A stretch of DNA of 64,000 nt, taken from positions 57,569 to 121,568 of the forward strand of contig NZ_WLYI01000020.1 of NCBI RefSeq assembly GCF_009707515.1. The letters run 5' to 3'. This document shows, one piece after another, positions 45,055 to 57,452 of the stretch. The DNA comes from Pseudomonas karstica (GTDB lineage: Bacteria; Pseudomonadota; Gammaproteobacteria; Pseudomonadales; Pseudomonadaceae). The notes under the pieces are model-generated. The model was not told where the DNA came from and did no database searches. It saw nothing but the letters and a program-made list of their open reading frames with translations. Every line of letters starts with the position of its first letter. Within the stretch, counting starts at the first letter, position 1. The position numbers and the translations under genes are program-made.

Positions 45055-45258
45055 TCAATGCAGGCTGTCTGATTGCTCTAGGCACAACAACGCTTCCCAG
45101 GCCGCCCTGCACTCTTCGGCTTCATCACGGCTGGCGAAGGCTGTGCCCCGCTGCTCACCGTTGAGCAGCACCACCCAGCAGGCCTTCTGACCCAGCGCGC
45201 GCAGGGTAGCGGGTACACCACTGCCAATCATCACGGCGACATCGACTTTGTTTTGCAT
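45055..45258 (-). CDS. Small hypothetical protein
   Basis: A 67-residue protein, not recognised (ACWVVLLNGEQRGTAFASRDEAEECRAAWEALL is a strand-turn-helix layout typical of small conserved Pseudomonas proteins). Convergent with the 97-residue gene; CAATCAGA (45005-45012) and TCTGATTG (45068-45075) form the ends of a hairpin across the junction. Confidence 0.5.
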   Translation of the reverse strand: MQNKVDVAVMIGSGVPATLRALGQKACWVVLLNGEQRGTAFASRDEAEECRAAWEALLCLEQSDSLH

Positions 45259-45441
45259 GGAGATTTCCCAGGAGATTAGTTAGCTTGCTAACAATATTGC
45301 TCATCCTACTGGTTTCATCCAATTGGAAAAAGCTAACCTGGGAATAGCTTCATTGCATTATTTGTAACAATTCAATCGACGCCGGCTGTTTTTGGCCGCT
45401 GTGGCGAGAGGGGCTTGTGCCTTCGCCACAACGCTTCCCTA

Positions 45442-45846
45442 TCAGGCCTGTCGCTGGTGCTTGTCGATTTGCTCGTGGCGCTCTTGGGCTTCGATGCAGT
45501 ACTTGGTGGTCGGGCTGATCAGCAGGCGCTTGAGACCGATAGGCTCACCGCTGTCATCGCACCAGCCGAAGGAGTCTTCCTTGATGCGGCCCAGGGCTTG
45601 CTCAAGTTGCGGCAACATACGCTGGTCACGGTCGATGGCATTCACCAACCAAGTGCGTTCTTCTTCAACGGAAGCAGCATCAGCCGGGTCAGCCGGAGTA
45701 TCCAGGCTTTCAATGGCGATACGGTTCTGTTCAATGCGCTCGTGGTGTTCCACTTTCATGTCTTGCAGCAACTTATCGAAAAAAGCGTGCTGTTCGGCAT
45801 TCATGTAGTCATCCGCCGGCATGGCCAGCAACTTTTCCTTTGTCAT
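45442..45846 (-). CDS. DksA/TraR-family regulator, DksA2-like with incomplete zinc site
   Basis: A 134-residue DksA homologue that would enter the RNA polymerase secondary channel and act with ppGpp. The coiled-coil tip motif D-x-x-D-x-A is intact at Asp53, Asp56, Ala58. The zinc finger is not: canonical C-x2-C-x17-C-x2-C reads Cys96, Ser99, Cys117, Ala120. P. aeruginosa DksA2, the zinc-independent paralogue, is also about 134 residues with two of four Cys replaced. No Zur-like box (GTTATA palindrome) was seen upstream. MTKEKLLAMPADDY at 45846 is chosen over a longer frame from 45945. Confidence 0.85.
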   Translation of the reverse strand: MTKEKLLAMPADDYMNAEQHAFFDKLLQDMKVEHHERIEQNRIAIESLDTPADPADAASVEEERTWLVNAIDRDQRMLPQLEQALGRIKEDSFGWCDDSGEPIGLKRLLISPTTKYCIEAQERHEQIDKHQRQA

Positions 45847-46186
45847 TGATTTCTCTATAAAAAATACGTGCATTAAGGCGAATAAGGGAGCATTCCGGCC
45901 GACCCTTGCAGGTCTCGGATAGGCGCCGTCCATTCCAAGCGCCACCCGGCACTCAATTTACGAGGGGCGGCAGTCTAAGGCCGACTTGAAGGCGCAGCAA
46001 CTGAAAAGACAGGCAATTTTTCCAAGATAACCCCCAAAAACACCAGGACGGGCTCGGCGAATGGTCATCGGAGTGTGTTTATAGCAAGAAATTCAATCAA
46101 GCAGCTATACGCGACAAGCTGCAAAGCGACAAGCTGTAGGCCACCTATCACTTGCGGCTTACAGCTTGAGGCTTGCAGCTGTTGGA
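45847..46186. other. 340-nt intergenic region with long imperfect inverted repeat
   Basis: No gene is seen. The part near 45850-45960 carries the DksA-like gene's leader. At about 46114-46184 the arms AAGCTGCAAAGCGACAAGCTG and CAGCTTGAGGCTTGCAGCT form a strong imperfect hairpin immediately after the iatP stop, probably the 3' end of the inositol transporter transcript. Confidence 0.55.
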
Positions 46187-47224
46187 TTAGCGCTTGAGCT
46201 TGCGCTTATTGCGATACTGATCGATCACCACCGCCACCACGATAATCAATCCCTTGATGATGTCCTGGATATACGCATCCACCCCGACAAAGGTAAACCC
46301 GCTGGCCATCACCCCGAGAATCAACGCGCCGATCACAGTGCCGGTAATGCGCCCTACCCCGCCTGCCAGACTGGTACCGCCGATCACCGCCGCGGCAATC
46401 GCATCCAGTTCATAAGACATACCCATCCCGGCCTGTCCCGTGGCTGCCCGTGCCGACGCCACCACCCCGGCCAGGCCCGCCAGCAGACCGGCGATGCTGT
46501 AGACGATGATCAGGTGCCGCTTGACGTTGATCCCCGAGGTCCGCGCTGCCTGCATATTGCCGCCGATGGCGTAGGTGTACTTGCCGTACTTGGTGTAGCG
46601 CAGGGCGATATGGAAAATCACCGCCACCACCAGGAAGATGATCACTGGCATCGCACCATGACCGATAGCGGTATAGGAATCCGACAACATGCTCACCGGC
46701 TGGCCTTCGGTGTAATACCGCGCCAGGCCACGGGCCGAGACCATCATGCCGAGGGTGGCAATAAATGGCGGGATACCGGTAATCGCGATGATGCTACCGT
46801 TGACCGCCCCCGCCAACAGCCCCACGCCCAGCCCTACCACCACCGGTATCCATACCGGCAAATCGGTCAGGGACGGGAACACGGCCCGGGAAAAGTCGGA
46901 AGTCTGCGCCAGGCTGGCGGCGATCATTGCCGACAGCGCCAATACCGAGCCCGAAGAGAGATCGATGCCGGTGGTAATGATCACCTGCGTCACGCCGATC
47001 GCCAGCAGGCCGATAATCGACACTTGCAGGATCATCAGCACCAGCCGCTGGGAGTTCATCAAGAAACTTTGATCGCGAACGATCCAACCGAACACCTCGA
47101 ACACCAGGCCGATGCCAATCAGCACCAGAAAAATACTCAGCTCGGTCGGGAAGCGTCTACGGCTCTTGACCGGCGCCGTGGCGGGCTTCTTTTCCTCGGG
47201 TTTGCTTTCCAGTATCGCGTTCAT
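46187..47224 (-). CDS. iatP: Inositol ABC transporter permease
   Basis: A 345-residue RbsC-type permease with eight to ten hydrophobic helices. The signature TTGIDLSSGSVLALSAMI is present, and the C-terminal half has YAIGGNMQAARTSGINV. It is named by match to the Caulobacter IbpA-IatA-IatP inositol importer and its place in the iol locus. A GTG two codons upstream is in frame; ATG 47224 with AGGTGA at 6 nt is preferred. Last gene of the transporter operon. Confidence 0.92.
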   Translation of the reverse strand: MNAILESKPEEKKPATAPVKSRRRFPTELSIFLVLIGIGLVFEVFGWIVRDQSFLMNSQRLVLMILQVSIIGLLAIGVTQVIITTGIDLSSGSVLALSAMIAASLAQTSDFSRAVFPSLTDLPVWIPVVVGLGVGLLAGAVNGSIIAITGIPPFIATLGMMVSARGLARYYTEGQPVSMLSDSYTAIGHGAMPVIIFLVVAVIFHIALRYTKYGKYTYAIGGNMQAARTSGINVKRHLIIVYSIAGLLAGLAGVVASARAATGQAGMGMSYELDAIAAAVIGGTSLAGGVGRITGTVIGALILGVMASGFTFVGVDAYIQDIIKGLIIVVAVVIDQYRNKRKLKR

Positions 47225-47284
47225 AACCACTCACCTTTTTTATCACGTTGCACACGCCAATCGCAGGCCAGTGCTTTCTATTCG

Positions 47285-48844
47285 TTAGTGGACCGCCGTC
47301 ATACCGGAAGCCAGTTGCATGACTTTTTCCTGGGTCGCATCAGCCTGGTCCAAGGTGCCCATCAGATCGCCTTCGTGCATGACCATCACCCGATCGCTCA
47401 TGCCCAGGACTTCCGGCAGCTCCGAAGAAATCATGATCACCGCCATGCCTTCGCTGGCCAGGTAGGAAATCAACCGATAGATCTCGGCCTTGGCACCGAC
47501 ATCGATGCCACGGGTCGGCTCATCGAGGATCAGCAATCGCGGGTTGGTCATCAGCCAACGGGCCAGCAAGGCCTTCTGTTGATTACCGCCAGACAAGGTA
47601 TCGATGCACTGCTCAAGGGACGGGGTTTTCACCCGTAGTTTCTGGCACATGTCTTCGCACAAGGCCCGCAGGGCCTTTTGCTGGATAAAGCCATTGCCCG
47701 AATAATGCGGCAGCACGGCCATCTCCATGTTTTCCAGCACCGACAGGCAGGGGAACAGGCCGCTGAGCTTGCGGTCCTCGGTCAACAGCGCGAACCCTTT
47801 CTCAATGGCCATGTGCGGGTCGCTGATACGCACCACCTGGCCGTCGAGCTTGATCTCTCCACCGCTGCTGGGGGTGATGCCAAAGATGGTTTCTGCGACA
47901 TTGGTGCGGCCCGAGCCCATGAGCCCGGCAATGCCGAGGATCTCCCCGGCGTGCAGGTCAAAGGAGACGCCCTGGAACACCCCGTCGAGACGCAGGTCGC
48001 GTACCGACAACAGCAAATCGCCGATAGGTTTTTCCCGCACAGGGAACAACTGGTTCAGCTCACGCCCCACCATCATCGAAATCAGGCTGTCGCTGTCCAT
48101 GCTATCGGCCCGTTGCAGGCCGATATAGGCGCCGTCACGGAACACCGCGACTTCATCGGCAATGGCAAACACTTCATTCATCTTATGGGTGATGTAGATG
48201 ATGCCTTTGCCCTGGGATTTCAGGTCGGCAATGATCGAAAACAGGTGGGCCACTTCCTTGTCGGTAATGGCCGAGGTGGGTTCGTCCATGATCAGGATGT
48301 CGGAGTCGTAAGACACCGCCTTGGCAATTTCCACCATCTGCCGCTCGGCGATGCTCAGGTTGCCGACCTGCTCCTCTGGATCAAGGTTGATGCGCAAACG
48401 CTCCAGTAACTGCGCGGTACAACGATGCATTTCCCGGTGATTGACCATGTGCAGGCTGTTGAGCTGTTCACGACCGATCCAGATGTTCTCGGCGATGCTC
48501 ATATGGGGCATCAGGTTGAGTTCCTGGTGGATCATCGCGATACCGGCCTGCAGCGCCGCCAGGGGCGTATCAAAAGTGATCGGTTTGCCCCGAAGGCGGA
48601 TTTCACCAGCGTCCGGCTGGTAGATGCCAGCGATGATTTTCATCAGCGTCGACTTGCCCGCACCATTTTCGCCCATCAGCGCCAGGACTGACCCCGGACG
48701 CACCCGCAGTTGCACATCGTCCAAGGCTACGACGCCGGGAAAACCTTTGCTGATGTTGGCGATTTCCAGCAAGTAGGGTTCTTCACGCTCCGCGGGCTGG
48801 GTACCGGTCAACGGGGCCTGGGAAGCAGTCGCTTGAGCGAACAT
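47285..48844 (-). CDS. iatA: Inositol ABC transporter ATPase (double-domain)
   Basis: A 519-residue RbsA-type protein with two fused ATP-binding domains. Domain 1: Walker [10 protein letters not shown] (58-66), signature LSIAERQ, Walker [12 protein letters not shown]. Domain 2: degenerate Walker [10 protein letters not shown], perfect signature LSGGNQQK, Walker [13 protein letters not shown]. One weakened site is normal in this family. It lies 62 nt downstream of ibpA. Confidence 0.93.
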   Translation of the reverse strand: MFAQATASQAPLTGTQPAEREEPYLLEIANISKGFPGVVALDDVQLRVRPGSVLALMGENGAGKSTLMKIIAGIYQPDAGEIRLRGKPITFDTPLAALQAGIAMIHQELNLMPHMSIAENIWIGREQLNSLHMVNHREMHRCTAQLLERLRINLDPEEQVGNLSIAERQMVEIAKAVSYDSDILIMDEPTSAITDKEVAHLFSIIADLKSQGKGIIYITHKMNEVFAIADEVAVFRDGAYIGLQRADSMDSDSLISMMVGRELNQLFPVREKPIGDLLLSVRDLRLDGVFQGVSFDLHAGEILGIAGLMGSGRTNVAETIFGITPSSGGEIKLDGQVVRISDPHMAIEKGFALLTEDRKLSGLFPCLSVLENMEMAVLPHYSGNGFIQQKALRALCEDMCQKLRVKTPSLEQCIDTLSGGNQQKALLARWLMTNPRLLILDEPTRGIDVGAKAEIYRLISYLASEGMAVIMISSELPEVLGMSDRVMVMHEGDLMGTLDQADATQEKVMQLASGMTAVH

Positions 48845-48858
48845 ATCGGGTACTCCAT

Positions 48859-48885
48859 CAGCAGGACACAGTGGCTGCCCTGCTG
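48859..48885 (-). promoter_or_regulatory. Intercistronic hairpin between ibpA and iatA
   Basis: CAGCAGG (48859-48865) and CCTGCTG (48879-48885) form a stem in the ibpA-iatA gap. There is no T-run. It could protect the ibpA message or cause partial termination, so that more binding protein than ATPase is made (inference). Confidence 0.5.
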
Positions 48886-48906
48886 GCTTATTGTTGTTAT
48901 TAAGGG

Positions 48907-49839
48907 CTACTTGAAGTCTTTGACGTTTTCAGGGGTGATCAGTTGAAACGGCACAACCACGTTCTGCTCGACCGCTTCCTTCTTGGCCATTTTCACCGCC
49001 GCGTCCACCGAGCCGATAGCCTGGCCGTTGGCATCCTGGAACACCGAGACAGCCATATCGCCCTTGGTGATCGCATTCAAACCGTCGGGCGTGCCATCCA
49101 CTCCGCCGATCAGCACACTGCCTTTTTCGACACCGGCGGTTTTCAGGGCCATGGCGGCACCGATGGCCATTTCATCGTTATTGGCAATGACCGCATTAAA
49201 TTCACGGCCCTGGGTCAACCAGTCGTTGACCAGGGTCATGCCCTTGTCCCGCAACCAGATTCCCGTCTGTTCCTGTTCAATCTTGATATCCGGGTACTTG
49301 GCCAGGACTTCTTTTACACCGTTGGTGCGGTTGGTCGTCGAGTTGTTAGCAAGGTCCCCCAGCAGAATTACGATCTTGCCTTTGCCGCCCATCTTCTCAG
49401 CGAGGTACTGCATTTGCAGCTTCCCGGCCTCGACATCATTGGAGGTCACGGTGACGACTCCCTTGGGCAGGTCGGTCTGATCCGGGCGGCGATTGACATA
49501 GATCAGTGGAATACCGGCGGCAACTGCTGCCTTGGTGATCCTGTCCGTGGAGGCCGTGTCCACCGGGTTGACCACAATGGCATCGACTTTCTGGCTGATG
49601 AAGTTTTCGACCTGACTGAGCTGCTTGACCACATCAGCGCGAGCGTCTTCGAATTGCAACTGCACACCATCCGCCTTGGGATAGGACTTGGCTTGCTTAT
49701 CCATATCCTCGCGCAGGTAAGTCAGCCAGGTGTCGTCAAACTGCGACATGCTTACGCCGATCTTGATATCGGCCAGGGCGGTACCGCTGGCGAGCATCAG
49801 GGACAAGGCAAGCGAAGCGAAACGGATCTTGGTCTTCAT
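48907..49839 (-). CDS. ibpA: Inositol-binding periplasmic protein
   Basis: A 310-residue RbsB/type I periplasmic binding protein with a Sec signal (cleavage near Ala23, ALA/DIKIG). The fold landmarks [30 protein letters not shown] and [13 protein letters not shown] are seen. Its genes for ATPase and permease follow, all inside the iol locus. It has a long leader with its own predicted promoter and operator (50169-50197). Confidence 0.92.
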   Translation of the reverse strand: MKTKIRFASLALSLMLASGTALADIKIGVSMSQFDDTWLTYLREDMDKQAKSYPKADGVQLQFEDARADVVKQLSQVENFISQKVDAIVVNPVDTASTDRITKAAVAAGIPLIYVNRRPDQTDLPKGVVTVTSNDVEAGKLQMQYLAEKMGGKGKIVILLGDLANNSTTNRTNGVKEVLAKYPDIKIEQEQTGIWLRDKGMTLVNDWLTQGREFNAVIANNDEMAIGAAMALKTAGVEKGSVLIGGVDGTPDGLNAITKGDMAVSVFQDANGQAIGSVDAAVKMAKKEAVEQNVVVPFQLITPENVKDFK

Positions 49840-49887
49840 GAACGGTCTGTCTCCAATTTCTTGTTGGTTTTTTGGACGTAGCGTTTA

Positions 49888-50073
49888 TCAGATCGATGAT
49901 TGCGACGAAGGCAGGCGAACGATCGGCGCCCCCGGGATGCAGCACACCAGGGAACCCTTGCTTTCGACACACAGGACATTAAGGAAGGAGAAATACAGCG
50001 GTCGTGCCCGGGGCACATTGCGGGAAAGAGAGGCAGAACGTAAAACTCGTAGTACAGCGTTGAAGATTTTCAT
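49888..50073 (-). CDS. Possible small ORF in the ibpA leader
   Basis: A 61-codon frame (MKIFNAVLRVLRSASLSRN...) starting about 89 nt after the predicted ibpA transcription start and ending 48 nt before the ibpA ATG. The ribosome site is weak (AGG, 9 nt). No family is recognised. It could be a translated leader peptide or chance. Confidence 0.25.
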   Translation of the reverse strand: MKIFNAVLRVLRSASLSRNVPRARPLYFSFLNVLCVESKGSLVCCIPGAPIVRLPSSQSSI

Positions 50074-50168
50074 CTGACGGTACCTGGTTGTTTTTGATCT
50101 TGTTTTTGTTGAGTCGCCCGCAACATCTGGAAGACGGATCGGACGGCACTTTCGGCAACCTGGAAATG

Positions 50169-50197
50169 ACTTTATTGGAAAATAATTTCCATATCAA
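50169..50197 (-). promoter_or_regulatory. Predicted ibpA-iatA-iatP promoter with IolR operator in the spacer
   Basis: On the minus strand: -35 TTGATA (50197-50192), a 17-nt spacer, -10 TAAAGT (50174-50169). The palindrome TGGAAATTATTTTCCA (50191-50176) fills the spacer, form GGAA-N6-TTCC. The same palindrome type lies in front of iolC (60479-60494). Binding would block RNA polymerase directly. Confidence 0.7.
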
Positions 50198-50211
50198 CCT
50201 ATTTTAGAATT

Positions 50212-51264
50212 TTATTCTATTTTGCTTTCATAGGTCTCAATCGCGGTCATTTCCACCACTTGCTGACGCTTGGAACTCAGCCGTGCGGCGTCCAGTACTC
50301 GGGTGGTCGCCAAAGCATCACGCGCCTCCACCGGCAGTGGGCCATGGCCCTGAACGGCACTTTGCAACTGCTGGTAGAACTGGTTCCAGCGGCCTTTTTC
50401 CGACGGCACCCGCTCACGTTCCGAGCCTTGCTCGAACCAGCCCCAGCGCCGGTGTTCTTCCGCGCCCCAGTGTTCACCCTCGGTTTTCGGGGTAAAGCCA
50501 GACATCAGTGCTTCTTCCTGGCCATCCAGGCCTTCGACGGTGTAGCAGCCCTGGCTGCCATTGACCCGCAAGCGTGGCGCCTGGCTGTTTTGCAGAGCAC
50601 TGCCCCACAGATGGGAGATCACACCGTTGCCGTGGGTCAAGGAGACAAAGAAGCCATGGTCGACGTCCGGGTGTTCGACGGTGTACTGCAACTGCGCGAA
50701 GACCCGACTCACCGGGCCGAACAACTGCATCGCCTGATCCACCAGATGGCTGCCCAGGTCCCGCAGAAACCCGCCGCCGCTGGCATTGCCCACAGATGTT
50801 GGGCTGTAGCGCTCCACTCGGGACTCAAAGCGGGTGATGGTGCCCAGGGCACCGCTGTCGATCAGTTTGCGCAGGGTGAGAAAGTCCGAATCCCAACGCC
50901 GGTTCTGGTAGACGCTGAGCAACACACCCTGGCGCTCGGCTGCGGCAATCAATTCAAAAGCCTCGGCAGCGTCGCTGGCGAAGGGTTTGTCGCTGACCAC
51001 TGCCACACCGTGCCCGATGGCTTCCAGCACCAGGGCCGGGCGCCCCTCCAGGGTGGTGGAAATTACCAGGGCATCGATGCCGGCCTCGACGATCTGGCCG
51101 ATGTTATCGAACGCCTTTACCCCAGGGTGCTCGGCCGCCAGCAGCTCGCGGCGTTCCGGCGAGCGAGTGACCACCCCGACAAAGGTCGCCCCTGGCAGGC
51201 AGGCAATCAGCGGCGCATGAAAAAAACGGCCACCGTGGCCGTATCCAACCAGTCCGATTCGCAT
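50212..51264 (-). CDS. Gfo/Idh/MocA oxidoreductase, scyllo-inositol dehydrogenase (IolW-like)
   Basis: A 350-residue NAD(P)-dependent sugar/polyol dehydrogenase. Rossmann motif GYGHGG near residue 7; the E-K-P motif reads S-D-K-P. Segments LLSVYQNRRWDSDF and RDLGSHLVDQAMQLFGP are very close in pattern to Bacillus IolW, which interconverts scyllo-inositol and scyllo-inosose with NADP(H). It is distinct from the iolG gene beside it. This would let the cell use scyllo- as well as myo-inositol. Last gene of the catabolic operon before the transporter promoter. Confidence 0.82.
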   Translation of the reverse strand: MRIGLVGYGHGGRFFHAPLIACLPGATFVGVVTRSPERRELLAAEHPGVKAFDNIGQIVEAGIDALVISTTLEGRPALVLEAIGHGVAVVSDKPFASDAAEAFELIAAAERQGVLLSVYQNRRWDSDFLTLRKLIDSGALGTITRFESRVERYSPTSVGNASGGGFLRDLGSHLVDQAMQLFGPVSRVFAQLQYTVEHPDVDHGFFVSLTHGNGVISHLWGSALQNSQAPRLRVNGSQGCYTVEGLDGQEEALMSGFTPKTEGEHWGAEEHRRWGWFEQGSERERVPSEKGRWNQFYQQLQSAVQGHGPLPVEARDALATTRVLDAARLSSKRQQVVEMTAIETYESKIE

Positions 51265-51314
51265 ACAGGTACTCCATGATTGATCGTTTCCACGCGCTGC
51301 GTGAGAACGATCAC

Positions 51315-54276
<2,962 letters not shown>

Positions 54277-54287
54277 GTGTCGCCCCC

Positions 54288-55103
54288 TTATCTTTTTTGC
54301 AAATGGGCCATGCTCGCCCCCAGCGCCTGCTGGATATCCGCCAGGCCATGCACGCTTTCAGCAAATGGCTCAAACGACAGGTAGCCGCCGTAGCCAGTGC
54401 TGAGCAAGGTATCGATCTGCGCGGCATTGCCGAGGATATCGCCCTCGCCCACCAGCACCCGATGGCCGTCACGAATGGTTGCCAGCGGTGCGTCGGCGTC
54501 TTCCACGCCAGAGATATGCACCAGGCCGGTCAGCTCAGGGAAGAACTCGTGTTCACCCGCCAAGTGATGGTGGAAGGTGTCATGCACCAGGCGGAACACA
54601 TCCAGGCCGCCAATGGCTTTGATCGCGTCCACCGCCACGCGCTTGCGACGCAGGGAGCACTCTTCGAAGCCCAGGGGTTCGATGAAACCGAGAATCCCGT
54701 GATCCCGCAGAATCGGCGCCAGCTCGCTCAACGCCGTGCGCAACCCGGCAGCGCGCCGGGCTTCATTGCGTGAATCGGCTCGATCGTTCAACGGGCACAT
54801 CACCAGTCCCCGGGCGCCGCATTCACGGGCATAAGTTGCCAGCGTCACAGCCTGGGCGCGGCGCTCGTCATTCCACACATCAAAGGGATACAGGGCATTG
54901 ATCGACAACACGTTGATAGCGTGTGCCGTGCACAATTCGCGCACGCGACTGGCCGGTGTACCGTCTTCGATCTCGATGCCCTTGAGGTCGTTGCGGATCT
55001 CGATGGCGTCACATTTGAGGGTCACCGCCAACGCGATAAAGTCCGGCAGGGAAAGACCAGGGGCGACCATGCGATTCAGGGCAAAACGTAGAGGCGACTT
55101 CAT
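54288..55103 (-). CDS. iolI: Inosose isomerase, IolI-like TIM-barrel protein
   Basis: A 271-residue xylose-isomerase-like TIM barrel. Bacillus IolI interconverts 2-keto-myo-inositol and 1-keto-D-chiro-inositol. The four metal-ligand positions appear as Glu in [10 protein letters not shown], Asp in [11 protein letters not shown], His in [11 protein letters not shown] and Glu in LSFEPFAE. The start at 55103 ([12 protein letters not shown]) is preferred over 55121. It would allow entry of D-chiro-inositol. Confidence 0.85.
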   Translation of the reverse strand: MKSPLRFALNRMVAPGLSLPDFIALAVTLKCDAIEIRNDLKGIEIEDGTPASRVRELCTAHAINVLSINALYPFDVWNDERRAQAVTLATYARECGARGLVMCPLNDRADSRNEARRAAGLRTALSELAPILRDHGILGFIEPLGFEECSLRRKRVAVDAIKAIGGLDVFRLVHDTFHHHLAGEHEFFPELTGLVHISGVEDADAPLATIRDGHRVLVGEGDILGNAAQIDTLLSTGYGGYLSFEPFAESVHGLADIQQALGASMAHLQKR

Positions 55104-55130
55104 TATTGTTGTGCTCCACACGCGTAAAAG

Positions 55131-56633
55131 TTACTTGGCCGTCGGCATGCTGAATTCAGGACCCTTGGCAATACTGTCGGGCCAACGCTGCATGATGCTT
55201 TTGTAGCGGCTGTAGAAACGGATACCTTCTTCGCCATAGGCATGGTGGTCGCCAAACAACGAGCGCTTCCAGCCACCAAACGAATGCCAGGCCATCGGTA
55301 CCGGAATCGGCACGTTGATGCCGACCATGCCGACCTTGATGGTGCGGGCAAAAGCGCGTGCGATACCGCCGTCGCTGGTGAAGCACGACACGCCGTTGCC
55401 AAACTCATGGGCGTTGATCAGGGCCACGGCGCTGGCGAAATCCGCCACCCGCACGATGCCCAGCACCGGACCGAAAATTTCTTGCTGGTAGATACTCATC
55501 TCGGTCGTGACGTTATCGAACAACGTGGCACCGACGAAGAACCCACCCTCGGCTCCCGGTACCGTGAAGCCGCGCCCGTCGACAATCAGTTTCGCGCCCT
55601 GGGCCACGCCTTGGTCGATAAAGCCTTCGACCTTAGCCTTGTGTTCTGCCGTCACCAGCGGACCCATTTCGCTATCTTTGTGCATGCCATTACCGACCTT
55701 GAGTTGGTCGATGCGCGGCAGCAATTTGTCGATCAGCCTGTCGCCGACATCGCCCACCACAACGGCAATCGAGATCGCCATGCAACGTTCACCAGCCGAA
55801 CCGTACGCCGCACCGATCAAGGCGTCAGCCGCCTGATCCAGATCGGCATCGGGCATCACGATCATATGGTTCTTGGCCCCGCCCAACGCCTGCACGCGCT
55901 TGCCACGCTGGGTCGCCTGCTGGTGAATGTATTCGGCAATCGGCGTGGAGCCGACAAAGGAAATTGCCTCGACATCCGGGTGCTGCAACAGGCCGTCCAC
56001 GGCGCTCTTGTCGCCCTGGACCACGTTGAACACGCCATCGGGCAGCCCAGCCTGGGTCAACAGGCGGGCCATCAGCAAACTGGCGGACGGGTCACGCTCG
56101 GACGGCTTGAGGATGAAGCAGTTACCGGTGGCCAGGGCCAAGGGGATCATCCACAGCGGCACCATCACTGGGAAGTTGAAGGGGGTGATCCCGGCGCACA
56201 CGCCCAGGGGTTGGCGCAGGTTCCAGTTGTCGATACCGCCTCCGATGCTGTCGCTGAAATCGGTTTTCAGCAGGTTAGGTGCGCCACAGGCATATTCGAC
56301 AATCTCGATGCCGCGGGTGACTTCGCCCTTGGCATCGGAGAAGACCTTGCCGTGTTCGCGGCTGATGATTTCAGCCAACTCGTCGTGGTGCTGGTCCAGC
56401 AATTCCTTGAACTTGAACAGCACCCGGGAGCGCCGCAGGGACGATTGCTCGGACCACGCAGGAAACGCCTTCACGGCACACGCCACGGCTTCATCGACAG
56501 TCTTCTGGCTGGCCAGGCCAACCCGCGCCTGCACCTCACCGGTGGCCGGGTTGAACACATTACTGAAACGTTCGCTACCGCTGTCCTGCACTTGGCCGTT
56601 GATGTAGTGGCCGATCACCTGGGCGTTGCTCAT
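55131..56633 (-). CDS. mmsA: Methylmalonate-semialdehyde / malonate-semialdehyde dehydrogenase (CoA-acylating)
   Basis: Last step of the inositol pathway: malonate semialdehyde plus CoA and NAD+ to acetyl-CoA and CO2 (IolA). 500-residue aldehyde dehydrogenase; catalytic Cys284 in GSAGERCMA. The general-base Glu of ordinary ALDHs is replaced by Asn in LGGAKNHM (about 249-257), the hallmark of CoA-dependent MMSDH. Also found in valine breakdown, but the location assigns it here to inositol. Confidence 0.95.
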   Translation of the reverse strand: MSNAQVIGHYINGQVQDSGSERFSNVFNPATGEVQARVGLASQKTVDEAVACAVKAFPAWSEQSSLRRSRVLFKFKELLDQHHDELAEIISREHGKVFSDAKGEVTRGIEIVEYACGAPNLLKTDFSDSIGGGIDNWNLRQPLGVCAGITPFNFPVMVPLWMIPLALATGNCFILKPSERDPSASLLMARLLTQAGLPDGVFNVVQGDKSAVDGLLQHPDVEAISFVGSTPIAEYIHQQATQRGKRVQALGGAKNHMIVMPDADLDQAADALIGAAYGSAGERCMAISIAVVVGDVGDRLIDKLLPRIDQLKVGNGMHKDSEMGPLVTAEHKAKVEGFIDQGVAQGAKLIVDGRGFTVPGAEGGFFVGATLFDNVTTEMSIYQQEIFGPVLGIVRVADFASAVALINAHEFGNGVSCFTSDGGIARAFARTIKVGMVGINVPIPVPMAWHSFGGWKRSLFGDHHAYGEEGIRFYSRYKSIMQRWPDSIAKGPEFSMPTAK

Positions 56634-56657
56634 GGGGCGTGTTCTCCGTGGAAGTCG

Positions 56658-57452
56658 TTAAAGGTCCAGCAGCCAGCTGTGCTGCGGGTCGTTATGGAAG
56701 TGCCAGGCGCGCGTGGGGCCGGCCATCACGTTCAGGTAGTACGACTCGTAGCCGTAGGGCACGCTGACCGGGTGATAGCCCTTGGGCACCACGACGAGGT
56801 CGCTGTTTTCCACAGCCATGGCCTGGTCGATGCTGCGATCGTCGGTGTACACCCGCTGGAACACAAAGCCCTGGGGCGGGTTGACCTGGTGGTAATAGGT
56901 TTCCTCAAGAAAGCTCTGGTGCGGTAGGTCGTCGGTGTCGTGCTTGTGGGGTGGGTAGCTGGACGAATGACCGGACGGCGTGCGCACCTCAACCACCAAC
57001 AGCGAATGGGCGGGTTCGCTGTCGGGCAGAATGTCGCATACGTAGCGGGTATTGGCGCCCTTGCCGCGCACGCTGCGTTTGCACTGTTCAGGGCGGATCA
57101 GCCGTGGCGCAAGGCCTGCGGCGGTAGAGCCGGGAGCTGCGCAGACGGCAATTTGCACGTCGCTCAAGGCGGTGACCTGAGCGTCGGTGCCCGGCGGCAG
57201 GTAGGCGGCAAAGGGCGATTTGTCTTCGAAGACCGACTGGCGATCACCAAGGTTCTGCCAGTTGAAGCCTTCGCCTTCGATATTCACTCGACCACTGAGC
57301 AGTACCAGGCACAGTTCCTGGTCACCGGCGGTGACGGGCAGTGTTTCGCCCAGGCTCAAGCGGTAGGCGGCGAAGCCCACGTACTCCAGGCGCCCTTCTT
57401 CCAAGGCCACCATGGTTTGCCCGCGTTTGTTGCTCTTTACCAACAAGCTCAT
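56658..57452 (-). CDS. iolB: 5-deoxy-glucuronate isomerase
   Basis: Converts 5-deoxy-D-glucuronate to 2-deoxy-5-keto-D-gluconate. A 264-residue double-cupin protein; metal-binding region SSSYPPHKHDTDDLPHQ and SFLEETYYHQ are present, as is YLNVMAGPTRAWHF near the end. ATG 57452 overlaps the iolE stop by 4 nt (ATGA), which fixes the start. Confidence 0.95.
   Translation of the reverse strand: MSLLVKSNKRGQTMVALEEGRLEYVGFAAYRLSLGETLPVTAGDQELCLVLLSGRVNIEGEGFNWQNLGDRQSVFEDKSPFAAYLPPGTDAQVTALSDVQIAVCAAPGSTAAGLAPRLIRPEQCKRSVRGKGANTRYVCDILPDSEPAHSLLVVEVRTPSGHSSSYPPHKHDTDDLPHQSFLEETYYHQVNPPQGFVFQRVYTDDRSIDQAMAVENSDLVVVPKGYHPVSVPYGYESYYLNVMAGPTRAWHFHNDPQHSWLLDL

Noticed and set aside
45847..46000. Zur box expected in front of a DksA2-type gene
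   Set aside because: No GTTATA-type palindrome was found by eye in the leader.
55242..56927. 561-codon + strand frame opposite mmsA and iolB
   Set aside because: Shadow of the inositol genes, which have complete catalytic motifs.
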